Positions 17,312 through 27,134 of a stretch of 64,000 nucleotides of DNA are shown one piece after another. Source of the DNA: Bacteroidota bacterium (GTDB lineage: Bacteria; Bacteroidota; Bacteroidia; UKL13-3); NCBI GenBank assembly GCA_027487835.1, contig JAIYCU010000033.1:1-64000 (forward strand), read 5' to 3'. Position numbers and translations under genes: made by a program. Position 1 is the first letter of the stretch, and every line of letters starts with the position of its first letter. Below the pieces are notes generated by a model. That model saw nothing but the letters and a program-made list of their open reading frames with translations, was not told the origin of the DNA and did no database searches.

Positions 17312-18304
17312 TTAGCCAAAGTTAATCTCTGTACTATCGCCAATATTTAAACTTTGACTCATGCCTTTAAGCAATGCATCATTCCCAATTAACGAACGAT
17401 GTAATATAGCAAATTCTATTTGTGCAAAGGGTCCAATTATGGATTCTTTAATGGTGGCATAATTGAGAATAGCATTTTCGCCAACGCTAACATTAGGACC
17501 AATAATGCTGTTGCTTATTTTACACCCCTCTCCAATAAAAACTGGAGGAATAATGATTGTATTTTCAAAATCGTATTTGTTGTTGGTCTGATTTAATTTC
17601 TTCAGCAAAAGAGAATTTGTTTCTAATAGCACTTCCTTTTTACCGCAGTCAAACCAATTATCAACTATAAAGTGATTAAAATCTAGTCCTTGTTTAATCA
17701 TTTCCATGATTGCATCTGTAAGGGTAAACTCGCCATAGGTCTTAAATTTTTTGGCAAGGTTTGTGTCCAAAGCTTCCAATAATTGGTGACTATCTTTAAT
17801 CTTAAATACACCCACTAGTGCGTAATTGCTTTTCGGGATGGCAGGCTTTTCGATTACCCTCGAAATTTTACCTGATTTATCAAGTTCGGCTACTCCAAAT
17901 AGTCTTGGGTCCTCCACTTTTTTAAGACCAATCCAATTACCTTCAGTTTTAACAATAGTTTTAAGGTCGGCATCAATAATTGTATCACCAAAAACAATCA
18001 GTAACTCTTCTTCAGGTAAAACTAAATTTTTCGCCAACCAAATTGCATGCCCAACCCCTTTACCGGAAGTTTGAATAACAAACTGAGCATTTATATTTGG
18101 ATAATTTTGTTGGATATATTGTTCTATCTTATCGCCTAAGTAACCTATGATAAAGACAAAATCATTAATACCAGCATCCATCAAATATTCGGTTATATGA
18201 GCTAAAATTGGTTTACCGGCAATTGGAATGAGGGCTTTTGGTTGTGTGTGGGTATGTGGTCTTAGGCGAGTTCCAATGCCTGCAACCGGAATAATGGCTT
18301 TCAT
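17312..18304 (-). CDS. Sugar-1-phosphate nucleotidyltransferase with left-handed beta-helix tail
   Basis: The 330-residue enzyme starts MKAIIPVAGIGTRLRPHT with the NTP-transferase signature GxGTRLRP, followed by PKALIPIAGKPIL and the metal-binding FGDTIID. The C-terminal 90 residues (IIPPVFIGEGCKISNSIIGPN, shown in part) are hexapeptide repeats of a left-handed beta helix, as in RmlA-related and archaeal-type bifunctional enzymes. It activates a sugar phosphate to an NDP-sugar for cell-surface polymers; glucose-1-phosphate with dTTP or UTP is most likely by family, but this is not shown. It is first in a two-gene unit with the flavin oxidoreductase. Confidence 0.88.
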   Translation of the reverse strand: MKAIIPVAGIGTRLRPHTHTQPKALIPIAGKPILAHITEYLMDAGINDFVFIIGYLGDKIEQYIQQNYPNINAQFVIQTSGKGVGHAIWLAKNLVLPEEELLIVFGDTIIDADLKTIVKTEGNWIGLKKVEDPRLFGVAELDKSGKISRVIEKPAIPKSNYALVGVFKIKDSHQLLEALDTNLAKKFKTYGEFTLTDAIMEMIKQGLDFNHFIVDNWFDCGKKEVLLETNSLLLKKLNQTNNKYDFENTIIIPPVFIGEGCKISNSIIGPNVSVGENAILNYATIKESIIGPFAQIEFAILHRSLIGNDALLKGMSQSLNIGDSTEINFG

Positions 18305-18413
18305 TTTTAGGTAACTAGTGATTTAATTATTTGCTATTCTGTAAACAAAAATAAACTTTTTCATTAGTATGACTCAAAATACTATTTTGCAAGCCTACAA
18401 AACGTTTCAATTT

Positions 18414-19685
18414 ATGAACAGAGATAAGGTAATTTTTGACCTCATTATAGAGGAGCAAAACCGCCAAGAACACGGCATCGAGTTGATTGCATCAGAGAAT
18501 TTTGTGAGTTTACAAGTTATGGAGGCCATGGGCTCTGTTCTTACAAATAAATACGCAGAAGGTTTACCAGGGAAGCGTTATTATGGTGGATGTGAAGTTG
18601 TAGATAAAGTTGAAAATATTGCTATAGATAGATTAAAGCAGCTTTTTGGGGCTTGTTGGGCTAATGTGCAGCCGCATAGTGGTGCGCAAGCAAATGCAGC
18701 AGTTATGCTTGCATGCCTTAATCCGGGTGATAAAATTTTAGGTTTTGATTTATCTCATGGTGGTCACCTAACACATGGCTCTCCAGTAAATTTTTCAGGT
18801 AAATTATATAAACCTTCATTTTATGGTGTAGAAAGAGAAACTGGTCTAATTAACTGGGATAAAGTGGCAGAAATTGCAAAAGTGGAACAACCAAAAATGA
18901 TTATTTGTGGTGCATCCGCTTATAGCAGAGATTGGGATTATGCGCGATTAAGAAAAATAGCAGATGAGGTTGGTGCATTGTTATTGGCAGACATTTCGCA
19001 TCCTGCTGGTTTAATTGCGGGCAAATTGCTTAACGACCCATTGCCGCATTGCCATATTGTTACCTCAACCACACATAAAACTTTGCGTGGTCCTCGTGGT
19101 GGAATTATAATGATGGGAAATGATTTTGAGAATCCTTGGGGTTTAACCACGCCAAAAGGTGAAGTTAAAATGATGAGTGCAATTTTGGATGGTGCCGTAT
19201 TTCCAGGAACTCAAGGTGGCCCATTGGAGCATGTAATTGCTTCTAAAGCTATTGCCTTTGGCGAAGCACTTTCTCCGGAATATCAAACCTATATTAAACA
19301 AGTAAGAAGCAATGCACAAGCAATGGCAGCTGCATTTATGAGCCTTGGCTACCAAATTATTAGTGGTGGAACTGATAACCATTTAATGCTTATTGATTTA
19401 AGAAATAAAGGAATCAGTGGAAAGGCAGCGGAGAATGTGTTAATCAAAGCGGACATAACTATTAATAAAAACATGGTTCCTTTTGATGATAAGTCGCCAT
19501 TTGTTACCTCTGGAATTAGAATTGGAACTCCTGCAATTACCTCACGCGGATTAAAGGAAGAGCACATGGGCATTATTGTTGGTTTTATAGACCAGGTATT
19601 AATGAATGTAGATAACGAGGCTATTATTGAGAATGTAAGAAAAGAGGTGAATGCAATGATGCATAACTTTCCGCTTTACCGTTAA
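18414..19685 (+). CDS. glyA: Serine hydroxymethyltransferase
   Basis: GlyA interconverts serine and glycine with transfer of a one-carbon unit to tetrahydrofolate; it uses PLP and is cytoplasmic. The 423-residue product shows [19 protein letters not shown], the tyrosine-rich [32 protein letters not shown], and the PLP lysine in [16 protein letters not shown]. The open frame begins at 18369, but SHMT proteins start close to the MxRDxxIFDLI segment, so the ATG at 18414 ([11 protein letters not shown]) is preferred. The extra upstream codons are AT-rich and contain promoter-like sequence. The stop overlaps the stop of the convergent pullulanase gene by four bases. Confidence 0.96.
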   Translation: MNRDKVIFDLIIEEQNRQEHGIELIASENFVSLQVMEAMGSVLTNKYAEGLPGKRYYGGCEVVDKVENIAIDRLKQLFGACWANVQPHSGAQANAAVMLACLNPGDKILGFDLSHGGHLTHGSPVNFSGKLYKPSFYGVERETGLINWDKVAEIAKVEQPKMIICGASAYSRDWDYARLRKIADEVGALLLADISHPAGLIAGKLLNDPLPHCHIVTSTTHKTLRGPRGGIIMMGNDFENPWGLTTPKGEVKMMSAILDGAVFPGTQGGPLEHVIASKAIAFGEALSPEYQTYIKQVRSNAQAMAAAFMSLGYQIISGGTDNHLMLIDLRNKGISGKAAENVLIKADITINKNMVPFDDKSPFVTSGIRIGTPAITSRGLKEEHMGIIVGFIDQVLMNVDNEAIIENVRKEVNAMMHNFPLYR

Positions 19686-22435
19686 TTTCTAATCCATATT
19701 TGAATACTTAGTGGAGCCAACTTTAGGTTTTGGGCTCCACCATTGTTTTGTTCATAATATTTTGCAAAACCTGCATCCAAGGCTATCGCATTTTCATTTC
19801 CAACCATTTTCCAAATACCAGTTGGGAGTTTAACCGAAAATTCTTGGTCGTTTTTACCTGTGTTAAGTAAAACCAAAACATTTTCTTCAATTAAGTAGCC
19901 TAAGGCAGCCTCATCTTTCGGTTCAAAAAATGTTATTTTAGGGCTATTGGTTGCTTGGTAGCTAGTTAAAGGAAGTAAATGTCTTTTTCTTAATTCCATG
20001 AGTGCACTCCAATACTTAATCATATTGTCATAATTGGCGTTGGTATAAGGAATGGCTTTAGAAAACTCGCTTATCTTTTTATTGTATTGAGCCAAACCTA
20101 CATTTTCCCAAATGAATTGATTGGCGCTTCGCATATTATAGGTGTCTCGCTTGCCATGAAAATAAATCTTTCCGCTCGGTATTTCTTTTTCAACCTCTTT
20201 AAGGGGTGCCATTCCTTTACTGCGCATCATTTCTGAGCCACCATGTAAAACTAAGGGACCTGGAGTAGTAAAAAGTAATACGGCAGCAATCTTATAATTA
20301 ACCTCATCTACCCCAAAACGGCCATCAAAGTTGTAAGTAGCAAACTGATCTGCTAATGCATAATTATCATGAATATCTAGATAGTTAATGGCACTATTAA
20401 TATTTTTTTGAGCGGGAAAACTACAAGTTAATGCCCTTATCACATCACTGCGTAAGGAGCTATTCCCTCCCGCCCAGCCTCTATCTTTTTCTTTGGTGTT
20501 CAGTTCAAAAACAGGGCCTTTGTAGGTGTTCCTTGAATCATCATTAAAGTAACAAATTGGAGAATCGTCTTTATACCAATGCCAATCTGGGTTTTTATTA
20601 TAGGCAGGGTCGTTGCTATCTATCCAAGGTTCTCCATAAATAATGATGTCATTTGGCAACGCCTCTTTTAATTTTAGCAATGTTTGTTTATCTGTTTGTC
20701 CAGCCAAATCTATTCTAAAACCATCCACCCCAAATTCTTCGATAAAGTGTTTGCATTGGTCTATCATCCAACGTTGTACCATATATCTGTTTTCACTTTT
20801 GGTTTCGTTGCCATATTCGCCGATGTGCTCAAGGTTTTTGGTTCGGTAATAATATTGCTTGTCAAACGCATTAAAGTGAAACAAGTATTCTCTGCCGTCC
20901 ATGTTTTCAGCAGTATGGTTAAACACAAAATCAACTATTACGGCAATTCCTTTTTTGTGAAAGGCCTCCACTAAATCTTTAAATTGTTCTCTTTCCTGAC
21001 CAGCTTCTGTTCCTTTTTTTCTGTATCGCGTTTCAATGGCAAAACTATGTGATGTTCTATATCCCCAATCATAATTTTCTGTTGCAATTCCTTGCTCAAT
21101 CATATACGGGTCGTTTTTAAAGGCCGATTCCCACTCATCTTTGGGCCAATGAAGCATTTCTTGCACGGGCATTAAATGCACAGTGTTTATTCCCAAGTTT
21201 ATCAAATAATCAAAACCAATTGACTTTCCTTTTTTGTTTATTAGTTTGGGTACTGCCATTCCTGCAATGGTTCCTTTTAAATCGCTCGAAATGGGCAATA
21301 AATCTGTAAAGTCCTGCACGTGTACTTCATATGCCATTACAGTTTCAAGTGCTGGTCGGCCTTTTGCTAGGGGTGCTGGTGCTGTTGTTTTATAGGCAAC
21401 TCGGCATTTGCCAAAGCTATCATCACTCACACGCGCATACGGATCACTTACGTGTACGGGGTGGGTTTCAAAAAAGAAATTTCCAGGGTCTGAAAACCCA
21501 TGAACAGTATAATCATACCAAAACCCAGCTAAGTCGCTTCGAATAATTGTTTCCCAAACGCCTTGCTCATCTATAATTAATGAATAAACAGTATCGGCGG
21601 TGGTTTGGCTTGCTGTTTTATAAAGGTATAATTTAACAGCTGTAGCCCTTGGCGCAAAAACCCTAAAACTGGTTTCTGTTTTAAAAGAATTTACATTGGC
21701 GCCTAATTCTTTATCACTTTTTAGTTCTTTGAACCACCCGTCAAAACTCACCAATTCTTTTAGGTTCAAACCATTATGACTTAAGTAATAAACACGTCTC
21801 TTGTCAAAGTTTTTGGTGATTTTTAAAATAAGAAAAGCCTTGCCAATTACTTCGCCATTTAAATTTTTTTGATTGGGTGAGGGAGTAAAACTACTGAAAA
21901 CCTTGTCTATAAAAACGGGTGAATTTTTTGCGTTAACTAAGGAAAGGTTATTTAAAAAAGTTTTATTTGCCTCAGCTTCAGTAATTCCAGTAATATTCGC
22001 TTCAATGGTGGTATCATTTAAAATGGTTGCTTGAAGTGAAAGTGGTTCAAAACCTTTTAGAAATACAAGGTTACCTCCTTCTATATTTTCTGCATTTTTT
22101 GGTGGGTCGAGCCATTTGCCGTCGGAGGTTCTAAATTTAAAAGGTTGTGCAGGTTTCACCAGTTTAAAGTCTTTATTATTTAGCCATACAATCCAAATAC
22201 CGTTGCCTGCAGATTGAAGGTGCCACTTTGCCTCCTTTAAATCTTGACTCCAGCCTCTAAATGCCCCTGTAACTAAAAAGAAATCAGCCTTTATTCCATA
22301 GATTTTTTCATCTAAAATAAACGCAAGGCTATCTCCTTTTTGAAAGTATCCTTTTTTATAATCTGTTTCGGTTTGACCCGAAGTAACCTTAAAAAAAAGA
22401 CTACAGCAAAATAATATAAGTAAGCGATTTCTCAT
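19682..22435 (-). CDS. pulA: Type I pullulanase (GH13 alpha-amylase superfamily), exported
   Basis: It hydrolyses alpha-1,6 links in pullulan, glycogen or starch. The frame opens at 22522, but the ATG at 22435 begins a proper signal peptide ([20 protein letters not shown]), giving 917 residues. An N-terminal carbohydrate-binding/beta-sandwich part precedes a CBM48-like domain ([17 protein letters not shown]), then the GH13 barrel. Barrel motifs are [19 protein letters not shown] with the nucleophile Asp, IIYGEPW with the acid/base Glu, and YLDIHDN with the third Asp; ENYDWGYRT is the pullulanase YNWGY-type motif. It is a singleton on this strand, divergent from a receiver-like gene. An SusC/SusD pair is not nearby. 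Confidence 0.92.
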   Translation of the reverse strand: MRNRLLILFCCSLFFKVTSGQTETDYKKGYFQKGDSLAFILDEKIYGIKADFFLVTGAFRGWSQDLKEAKWHLQSAGNGIWIVWLNNKDFKLVKPAQPFKFRTSDGKWLDPPKNAENIEGGNLVFLKGFEPLSLQATILNDTTIEANITGITEAEANKTFLNNLSLVNAKNSPVFIDKVFSSFTPSPNQKNLNGEVIGKAFLILKITKNFDKRRVYYLSHNGLNLKELVSFDGWFKELKSDKELGANVNSFKTETSFRVFAPRATAVKLYLYKTASQTTADTVYSLIIDEQGVWETIIRSDLAGFWYDYTVHGFSDPGNFFFETHPVHVSDPYARVSDDSFGKCRVAYKTTAPAPLAKGRPALETVMAYEVHVQDFTDLLPISSDLKGTIAGMAVPKLINKKGKSIGFDYLINLGINTVHLMPVQEMLHWPKDEWESAFKNDPYMIEQGIATENYDWGYRTSHSFAIETRYRKKGTEAGQEREQFKDLVEAFHKKGIAVIVDFVFNHTAENMDGREYLFHFNAFDKQYYYRTKNLEHIGEYGNETKSENRYMVQRWMIDQCKHFIEEFGVDGFRIDLAGQTDKQTLLKLKEALPNDIIIYGEPWIDSNDPAYNKNPDWHWYKDDSPICYFNDDSRNTYKGPVFELNTKEKDRGWAGGNSSLRSDVIRALTCSFPAQKNINSAINYLDIHDNYALADQFATYNFDGRFGVDEVNYKIAAVLLFTTPGPLVLHGGSEMMRSKGMAPLKEVEKEIPSGKIYFHGKRDTYNMRSANQFIWENVGLAQYNKKISEFSKAIPYTNANYDNMIKYWSALMELRKRHLLPLTSYQATNSPKITFFEPKDEAALGYLIEENVLVLLNTGKNDQEFSVKLPTGIWKMVGNENAIALDAGFAKYYEQNNGGAQNLKLAPLSIQIWIRN
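19711..19740 (+). terminator. Possible glyA terminator hairpin within the convergent gene
   Basis: An 8-bp stem GTGGAGCC / GGCTCCAC with a 14-nt loop starts 26 bases after the glyA stop and lies in the 3' coding end of the pullulanase gene. The following plus-strand sequence is only moderately T-rich, so this is weak. Confidence 0.35.
21763..21772 (+). repeat. Iterated decamer copy GGTTCAAACC (GLN frame on minus strand)
   Basis: Exact copy in the pullulanase gene; the coding strand reads GGTTTGAACC and encodes Gly-Leu-Asn of HNGLNLKEL. Confidence 0.85.
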
Positions 22436-22548
22436 GTAGCGAAATACGGAAATTTGCTGAAAAGTTTTTTGAATACTTTTTTGGCATTTTGTTTGGCCTA
22501 TAACAATAGTCTGTAAAAACAAATTTGCAGCAAATATTTCATAAGTAT

Positions 22549-23007
22549 ATGATTGTTAGCAGTTCAGAAAGTAAGGTTAACCCTACACCCACCCTTCAAA
22601 ATGGTGTTTTAAGTCCATTTTGGGAAATTAAGATTGTATTAGTAGAAACGAATGGCTCTGTTATTAGAATGGTTGAGAAAATATTAGAAAATACGAAAGT
22701 GCTTCATTTTCTAAGAAGAATAGATAATCCGCACGACTTGCACTTTGAACTAGTTTACAATAAACCAGATTTGATTTTAACAGGAAGAACCATGGAGAAT
22801 TTTTCTGGTATGGATGTTTTAAACCTAACTAAACTTCATGCAGCTAGTCTACCTGTTATTGTGCTAGCGCCAGATTATAATGAAGAAGCTAATTTAGAAT
22901 TAATAGACAATGGGGCGTATGATATTATTTTTCATCAAGAATTAAAAAGGCTACCAAACGAGGTAGCCTTTATGAGTGAGGAATTTAGAATTCGAAGAAC
23001 CGCCTAA
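22549..23007 (+). CDS. Degenerate response-regulator receiver protein (pseudo-receiver)
   Basis: The 152-residue protein is a stand-alone CheY-like fold preceded by about 25 extra residues. Beta-1 reads KIVLVETN, beta-3 PDLILTGRTMENFSGMD, beta-4 PVIVLAP and beta-5 GAYDIIFHQEL, so the order of the receiver domain is clear. Every phosphotransfer residue is changed: the acidic pair is ET, the acceptor Asp position after DLIL-T is Gly, the Thr/Ser of beta-4 is Ala and the Lys of beta-5 is His. It probably works by protein contacts, not phosphorylation. The frame opens with a TTG at 22525; the ATG at 22549 is preferred. Its 3' end carries the terminator of the convergent gene and overlaps that gene by four bases. 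Confidence 0.75.
   Translation: MIVSSSESKVNPTPTLQNGVLSPFWEIKIVLVETNGSVIRMVEKILENTKVLHFLRRIDNPHDLHFELVYNKPDLILTGRTMENFSGMDVLNLTKLHAASLPVIVLAPDYNEEANLELIDNGAYDIIFHQELKRLPNEVAFMSEEFRIRRTA
22946..22971 (-). terminator. Intrinsic terminator of the ECF operon, inside the convergent gene
   Basis: A perfect 10-bp stem AAAGGCTACC / GGTAGCCTTT with a 6-nt loop. On the minus strand it is followed by TTTTTAATTCTTG; on the plus strand no U-tract follows. It lies in the coding tail of the pseudo-receiver gene, 32 bases beyond the stop of the periplasmic protein gene it would terminate. Confidence 0.78.
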
Positions 23008-23450
23008 GGTCGGCCTTGTTTTTCTTTTAGCATTCTTAGTAATTCCTTTTTGAATTCTTGTTCAGCAACAAAAAGCTTAACTACTTTTTGCGAGCTTAGT
23101 ACCTTCTTAAATTCAGCAGTATATTTTCTAGTTATTTCTACTTCATTTGTTCTAAAGGCAAGCATATCGTTAATGGCCTTATCGGCTTCTGAACTGGTGA
23201 GTTGCTCTAGGTTTAACAAGTCTTCAGTCATTTCGCCTTTAAAATCTTTCCTGAGCTTTTCTATTTCTGCTTGGTATTTATTATAGACAGGCCAAAACTT
23301 CTGAGCTTCTTCAGGGCTTAAATTTAATTTTTTGGTAATGTAAGCCACTTTTAGCGCTTCTATTTTTTCTTTGCGAGCGCCCGGTCCCTGCGCAAATGCA
23401 GGTAAAAGTTGAGTGCTGACGCAAAATAAAAGGATGATTATTTTTTTCAT
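23004..23450 (-). CDS. Periplasmic Spy/LTXXQ-like protein of the ECF sigma operon
   Basis: The 148-residue protein has a signal peptide (MKKIIILLFCVSTQLLPAFA), then a fully helical, highly charged domain with KLNLSPEEAQKFWPVYNKYQAE, a pattern common in Bacteroidota and similar to the Spy/CpxP family of periplasmic helical proteins. Proteins of this type sit third in ECF sigma operons and may act as chaperones or envelope-stress sensors; this is inferred from position. Ten bases separate it from the upstream membrane protein gene, and its stop overlaps the convergent pseudo-receiver gene. Confidence 0.75.
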   Translation of the reverse strand: MKKIIILLFCVSTQLLPAFAQGPGARKEKIEALKVAYITKKLNLSPEEAQKFWPVYNKYQAEIEKLRKDFKGEMTEDLLNLEQLTSSEADKAINDMLAFRTNEVEITRKYTAEFKKVLSSQKVVKLFVAEQEFKKELLRMLKEKQGRP

Positions 23451-23460
23451 TTCTTTAGTA

Positions 23461-23877
23461 TTATAATTCGGTAAGTATTAATTCAGTTTCTGTTTCTCTC
23501 AATATCTCATCTTCTAGCTCAGTATTTTTTTGTTCGGTTTGATCCAAATCAATGCACCAGCCTGCGTCGCAAAGTAAATCGACTGTTAATTCCTCTGTTT
23601 GAAGATGACTAATAATTTCTTCTTCGTCGGGTTCTTCGGAGGATTTAAATTTTGGGTCAAACATAAAAAACCCAGCGATTAAAAGTATAGAAGCTGCAAT
23701 GGAAGTGAGGTTTGCAGGATTAATCCAGCTAAGTTTTATTGTTTTTACAGATTGATCATTTACTTTTTCTGCAAGAGAAGCATTTAGGGTTTCAAAGTAA
23801 TTTTCAGGCACTTTAAAACCGCCTTTTTTTGGCAGATTGTTTAAAAAATTTTCTGTATCTATTATTTCGTTTTCCAT
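23461..23877 (-). CDS. Small single-span membrane protein, candidate anti-sigma factor
   Basis: The 138-residue product has a short cytoplasmic N-terminus (PKKGGFKVPENYFETL, a pattern often seen in Bacteroidota proteins following ECF sigma genes). One membrane helix lies near residues 52-70 (NLTSIAASILLIAGFFMF), and an acidic tail holds two Cys (LLCDAGWCIDLDQ). No zinc anti-sigma motif (HxxxCxxC) is visible. Its place directly after an ECF sigma gene and before a periplasmic protein makes it a likely membrane-bound regulator of that sigma factor. The function is inferred from position. Confidence 0.65.
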   Translation of the reverse strand: MENEIIDTENFLNNLPKKGGFKVPENYFETLNASLAEKVNDQSVKTIKLSWINPANLTSIAASILLIAGFFMFDPKFKSSEEPDEEEIISHLQTEELTVDLLCDAGWCIDLDQTEQKNTELEDEILRETETELILTEL

Positions 23878-23905
23878 TTTTACTTCTATTAGATAATGCT
23901 TTATT

Positions 23906-24466
23906 CTATTGGTTTAATGCTTGTTTTACAAATAGTTCAATCTTTTTAACAGCATGGTGGTATGATGCTTTAAGTGCACCAATACTAGTTCCTAATATAG
24001 CTTCCATTTCTTCATATTTAAGGCTCTCATAGTACTTCATGTTAAATACCAATCGCTGTTTTTCTGGTAAGGTTAATATGGCTTGTTGCAATATTCTTTC
24101 TGTTTTGTTACCATCAAAATAGCTACTTGATTCGAGTTGATTTGACAATTGTTCCTGCATTTCTTCCATGCTAATGTTCAGGTTACTTCTTTTTTTTTGC
24201 AAAAACCCTAAAGCCTCATTTGTGGCAATTCTAAAAAGCCAGGTATAAAATTGACTGTCTTCCCTAAAGGTGGGTAGTTTTTCCCAAACTTTGATAAAGG
24301 TGTTTTGAACTACATCATTTGCATCATCATGGTCAATTACAATACGCCTAACTTGCCAATAGACTTTTCTATTATACTTTTCTAATAACAGACGAAATGC
24401 CTCTTGTTGGGTGGCTTTTTCTTTAAACTTTTCTAGCAGAAGCTTATCTGTTATTATTATTTCCAT
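23906..24466 (-). CDS. ECF-type RNA polymerase sigma factor (sigma-70 family)
   Basis: The 186-residue protein has the two ECF regions. Region 2 has VRRIVIDHDDANDVVQNTFIKVWEKL, with FYTWLFRIATNEALGFLQKK after it. Region 4 has LPEKQRLVFNMKYYESLKYEEMEAILG (shown in part), then SIGALKASYHHAVKKIE as the recognition helix. It directs RNA polymerase to a small regulon, commonly envelope stress in Bacteroidota. It is first in a three-gene minus-strand operon with a membrane protein and a Spy-like periplasmic protein, an arrangement suggesting signal relay across the inner membrane. Confidence 0.9.
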   Translation of the reverse strand: MEIIITDKLLLEKFKEKATQQEAFRLLLEKYNRKVYWQVRRIVIDHDDANDVVQNTFIKVWEKLPTFREDSQFYTWLFRIATNEALGFLQKKRSNLNISMEEMQEQLSNQLESSSYFDGNKTERILQQAILTLPEKQRLVFNMKYYESLKYEEMEAILGTSIGALKASYHHAVKKIELFVKQALNQ

Positions 24467-24570
24467 TTTTACTAGCTATGGTAAGATAACATTATTCTAT
24501 AAAGGTTTAAACTGGTATATGATTTTTATCAAAACTTTGGTTGTTTTTATTTAGACTCCTGTGAGGCTGT

Positions 24571-24578
24571 TATCTTTG
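24571..24578 (+). promoter_or_regulatory. -7-like element TATCTTTG upstream of the CoA-transferase gene
   Basis: TAnnTTTG match four bases before the ATG, which would make the message leaderless or nearly so. The nearest TTG (24541) is 27 bases upstream, longer than usual. Confidence 0.4.
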
Positions 24579-24582
24579 AAAC

Positions 24583-25863
24583 ATGCAAAAACACACAAAA
24601 TTTGTAAGTGCCGAAGAAGCTGTTAAACACATATTATCTGGGCAAAGAGTATTTATACATGGTAGCGCAGCCACACCAACTGTTTTGTTACAAGCACTAT
24701 TAAATAGGAAACAAGAATTAAAAAAAGTAGAGTTTGTAAGTGTAAGCACCATTGGGTTTGATTTAAATGATGAATCGCTTGCGGATCATTTTTTTATAAA
24801 CTCTTTGTTTGTCTCAGATTCTGTTAGGAAAGCAGTAAATTCTAATAGAGGAGATTATGTGCCTGTATTTTTAAGTGAAATTCCAGGCTTGTTTAGAAAG
24901 CAAATTCTACCCTTAGATGTGGCATTATTGCATGTTTCAGTTCCTGATAAGCACGGTTATGTAAGCTTAGGAACTTCTGTAGATGTGGCGAGGGCAGCGT
25001 CGCAAACCGCCAAAGTTTTGATTGCACAAATTAACCCTAATATGCCCCGAACCCATGGAGATGCATTTATTCATATCTCTCAAATTGATTATGCGGTATA
25101 TGTAAATGAGTTTTTACCAATTGTGAGTTATTCAGAATCTAGGGATGAGGTTTGTGAGCAAATTGGTAAGAATGTGGCTGCTCTTGTAGAAGACGAAGCC
25201 ACACTTCAATTAGGTATAGGCAATATTCCAGATAATGTTTTAAGAAACTTAGGGTCGCACAGAAACTTAGGCTTGCATACAGAAATGTTCTCTGATGGTG
25301 CAATAGATTTAATTGAAAAAGGTGTTATTAACAATAGTAAGAAGAAGAAGGTAAATGGCTATTGTGTAAGCGGCTTTTTGGTAGGAACTAAGCGTTTATA
25401 TGATTTTGTAGATGATAATCCAATTGTAAAGTGCATGGATATAAGTTATGTTAATGATCCACATGTGGTTAGACAAAATCCTAAAGTAACAGCTATCAAC
25501 AGTGCCATAGAAATTGACTTAACGGGACAAGTATGCGCAGATTCAATAGGAATGTTTCAATATTCTGGTATTGGTGGTCAAATGGATTTTATAAGAGGCG
25601 CCTCATTATCTGAAGGAGGGAAACCAATTATTGCTTTGCCCTCTCGAACAGGAAAAGGCATTTCTAGAATTACCCCTACTTTAAAAACGGGTGCTGGGGT
25701 AGTTACCACAAGAGGTCATATTCATTGGGTAGTTACAGAATATGGGGCTGTTAACTTATATGGTAAAAATATGGAGCAACGTGCTGAATTACTAACCAGC
25801 ATTGCGCATCCAGATGATAGGGAGTACTTGGCCAAGGCTACATGGGAGCGTTTTAACAAATAG
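24583..25863 (+). CDS. Acetyl-CoA hydrolase/CoA-transferase family protein
   Basis: The 426-residue enzyme is of the acetyl-CoA hydrolase/4-hydroxybutyrate CoA-transferase family. Features are the N-terminal GQRVFIHGSAATPTVLLQAL, the central LQLGIGNIPDNVLRNLGSH, then LGLHTEMFSDGAIDL where the Glu forms the acyl-glutamyl-CoA intermediate, and the C-terminal TRGHIHWVVTEYGAVNL. It moves CoA between acetate and another carboxylate or hydrolyses acetyl-CoA; the partner acid is not evident. It is a single gene, convergent with the amidohydrolase pair with only four bases between stops. Confidence 0.9.
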   Translation: MQKHTKFVSAEEAVKHILSGQRVFIHGSAATPTVLLQALLNRKQELKKVEFVSVSTIGFDLNDESLADHFFINSLFVSDSVRKAVNSNRGDYVPVFLSEIPGLFRKQILPLDVALLHVSVPDKHGYVSLGTSVDVARAASQTAKVLIAQINPNMPRTHGDAFIHISQIDYAVYVNEFLPIVSYSESRDEVCEQIGKNVAALVEDEATLQLGIGNIPDNVLRNLGSHRNLGLHTEMFSDGAIDLIEKGVINNSKKKKVNGYCVSGFLVGTKRLYDFVDDNPIVKCMDISYVNDPHVVRQNPKVTAINSAIEIDLTGQVCADSIGMFQYSGIGGQMDFIRGASLSEGGKPIIALPSRTGKGISRITPTLKTGAGVVTTRGHIHWVVTEYGAVNLYGKNMEQRAELLTSIAHPDDREYLAKATWERFNK

Positions 25864-25867
25864 GGTT

Positions 25868-27124
25868 TTAAAAACCATATTTACCTTTATATTTTTTTGC
25901 AAGCTTAACTTGTTCATTTTCTAAGTTGATGGCTTCTCCGCAGATATAAGCAGACGAAATTACGTTTGTTCGCATATCTAGGATATCACCTTCGCAAATT
26001 ACAAGAGAGGCATCTTTTCCTTTTTCTAAGCTGCCAATTTTTGCATCAACTCCTAATACTTCTGCTGCATTTAAGGTAATGCATTGCAGTGCTTGTTCTT
26101 TGGTTAATCCATATGCTGCAGCAGTGCCAGCAATAAATGGTAAATTTCTAGCTTCCCAGCTACCTTCTTTGGATAGTATAACCTTAATACCAGCTGCCAT
26201 TAATTGAGCAGGCGTTTTAAAAGGTTGGTCTACATCGTCGGCTTTTTTGTAGGGTAACGCATGCAAAGTACTCAAAATAACAGGCACTTTATTTTCTTTT
26301 AAAAAGTCAATAATTAGGTAGGATTCTGTTGCGCCAACTAATGCAATTTTCACTGCGGGAAATTTTGATTTAAAAAAATTAACTGCATTCAAAATTCCCT
26401 TTGCCTCCTCTGCGTGTATATATAAGGTTTGTTGCCCATTAAGAATGTTTTTCATGGCGTGCATGCGTGCATTAAATTCAGGTTGTATGGCTTGTTCATA
26501 TTGTTGGGCTGCCACAAAAAACGCTTCAATTTTTGAAATGGTTTCTTCTGTACGTTTAAGTTGTTTTTCTGCATCCTCGCTTGAATAAGGTGATAAATGA
26601 AGGCTAGGCCAATTAATATGAACACCCTCATCTATGGCAATTGCCGCATCTTCCCAATTCCAAGCTTGGGTTTTCATTAAGCTACTACTACCAGAAATAA
26701 TGCCGCCCATTGGCACTGCCTGGGCATATAAAATTCCATTAAAGGTGGCAGTTGGCAAAATTTTGGAGTCGGTGTTATAGGCAATAAGCGACCGAACATT
26801 TGGGTTAAACATGCCCGTTTCCGAATAATCTCTAGTGGCCCTAACTGCATCAATTTCATTTAAACCTAAAATGGTATTCATAGCAATTAATCCAGGATAG
26901 ATGTGTTTTCCTTTGGCATCAACAACCTGTGCATTTTTATAAAGCGTTTTGAGTGTATTACCCACAAAAGTAATTTTCCCATTCTCCATAACAAGCACGC
27001 CATTTTCAATCACTTCTCCGTTGCCAATATGTAAGGTGCCATTTTGTATAATGGTGGTCTGGGTTTGACCCAAGCCGCTAAATTTTATAGCTATAAGTAC
27101 TATAATTAATATTAATTTTTTCAT
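25868..27124 (-). CDS. Exported amidohydrolase family protein, metal site partly lost
   Basis: It is a secreted amidohydrolase-fold protein of about 418 residues. The frame opens at 27169, but the ATG at 27124 starts the signal peptide MKKLILIIVLIAIKFSGLG; the extra codons would overlap the upstream gene. The fold is clear from NGTLHIGNGEVIENGVLVM, KHIYPGLIAMNTILGL and the C-terminal GSLEKGKDASLVICEGD. The HxH metal motif expected after YPGLI is AMN, so at least part of the binuclear site is missing. It follows a larger amidohydrolase by ten bases, and the two probably act together, as is common for Bacteroidota imidazolonepropionase-like pairs. Catalysis is doubtful for this member. Confidence 0.82.
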   Translation of the reverse strand: MKKLILIIVLIAIKFSGLGQTQTTIIQNGTLHIGNGEVIENGVLVMENGKITFVGNTLKTLYKNAQVVDAKGKHIYPGLIAMNTILGLNEIDAVRATRDYSETGMFNPNVRSLIAYNTDSKILPTATFNGILYAQAVPMGGIISGSSSLMKTQAWNWEDAAIAIDEGVHINWPSLHLSPYSSEDAEKQLKRTEETISKIEAFFVAAQQYEQAIQPEFNARMHAMKNILNGQQTLYIHAEEAKGILNAVNFFKSKFPAVKIALVGATESYLIIDFLKENKVPVILSTLHALPYKKADDVDQPFKTPAQLMAAGIKVILSKEGSWEARNLPFIAGTAAAYGLTKEQALQCITLNAAEVLGVDAKIGSLEKGKDASLVICEGDILDMRTNVISSAYICGEAINLENEQVKLAKKYKGKYGF

Positions 27125-27134
27125 AACTATATTT

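Noticed and set aside
22436-22522. N-terminal extension of pullulanase
   Set aside because: The extra 29 residues precede a complete signal peptide and would almost touch the divergent gene; the ATG at 22435 is better.
25862-25880. Short inverted repeat GGTTTT...AAAACC between convergent genes
   Set aside because: The arms leave almost no loop and are AT-rich, so it is not a credible terminator.
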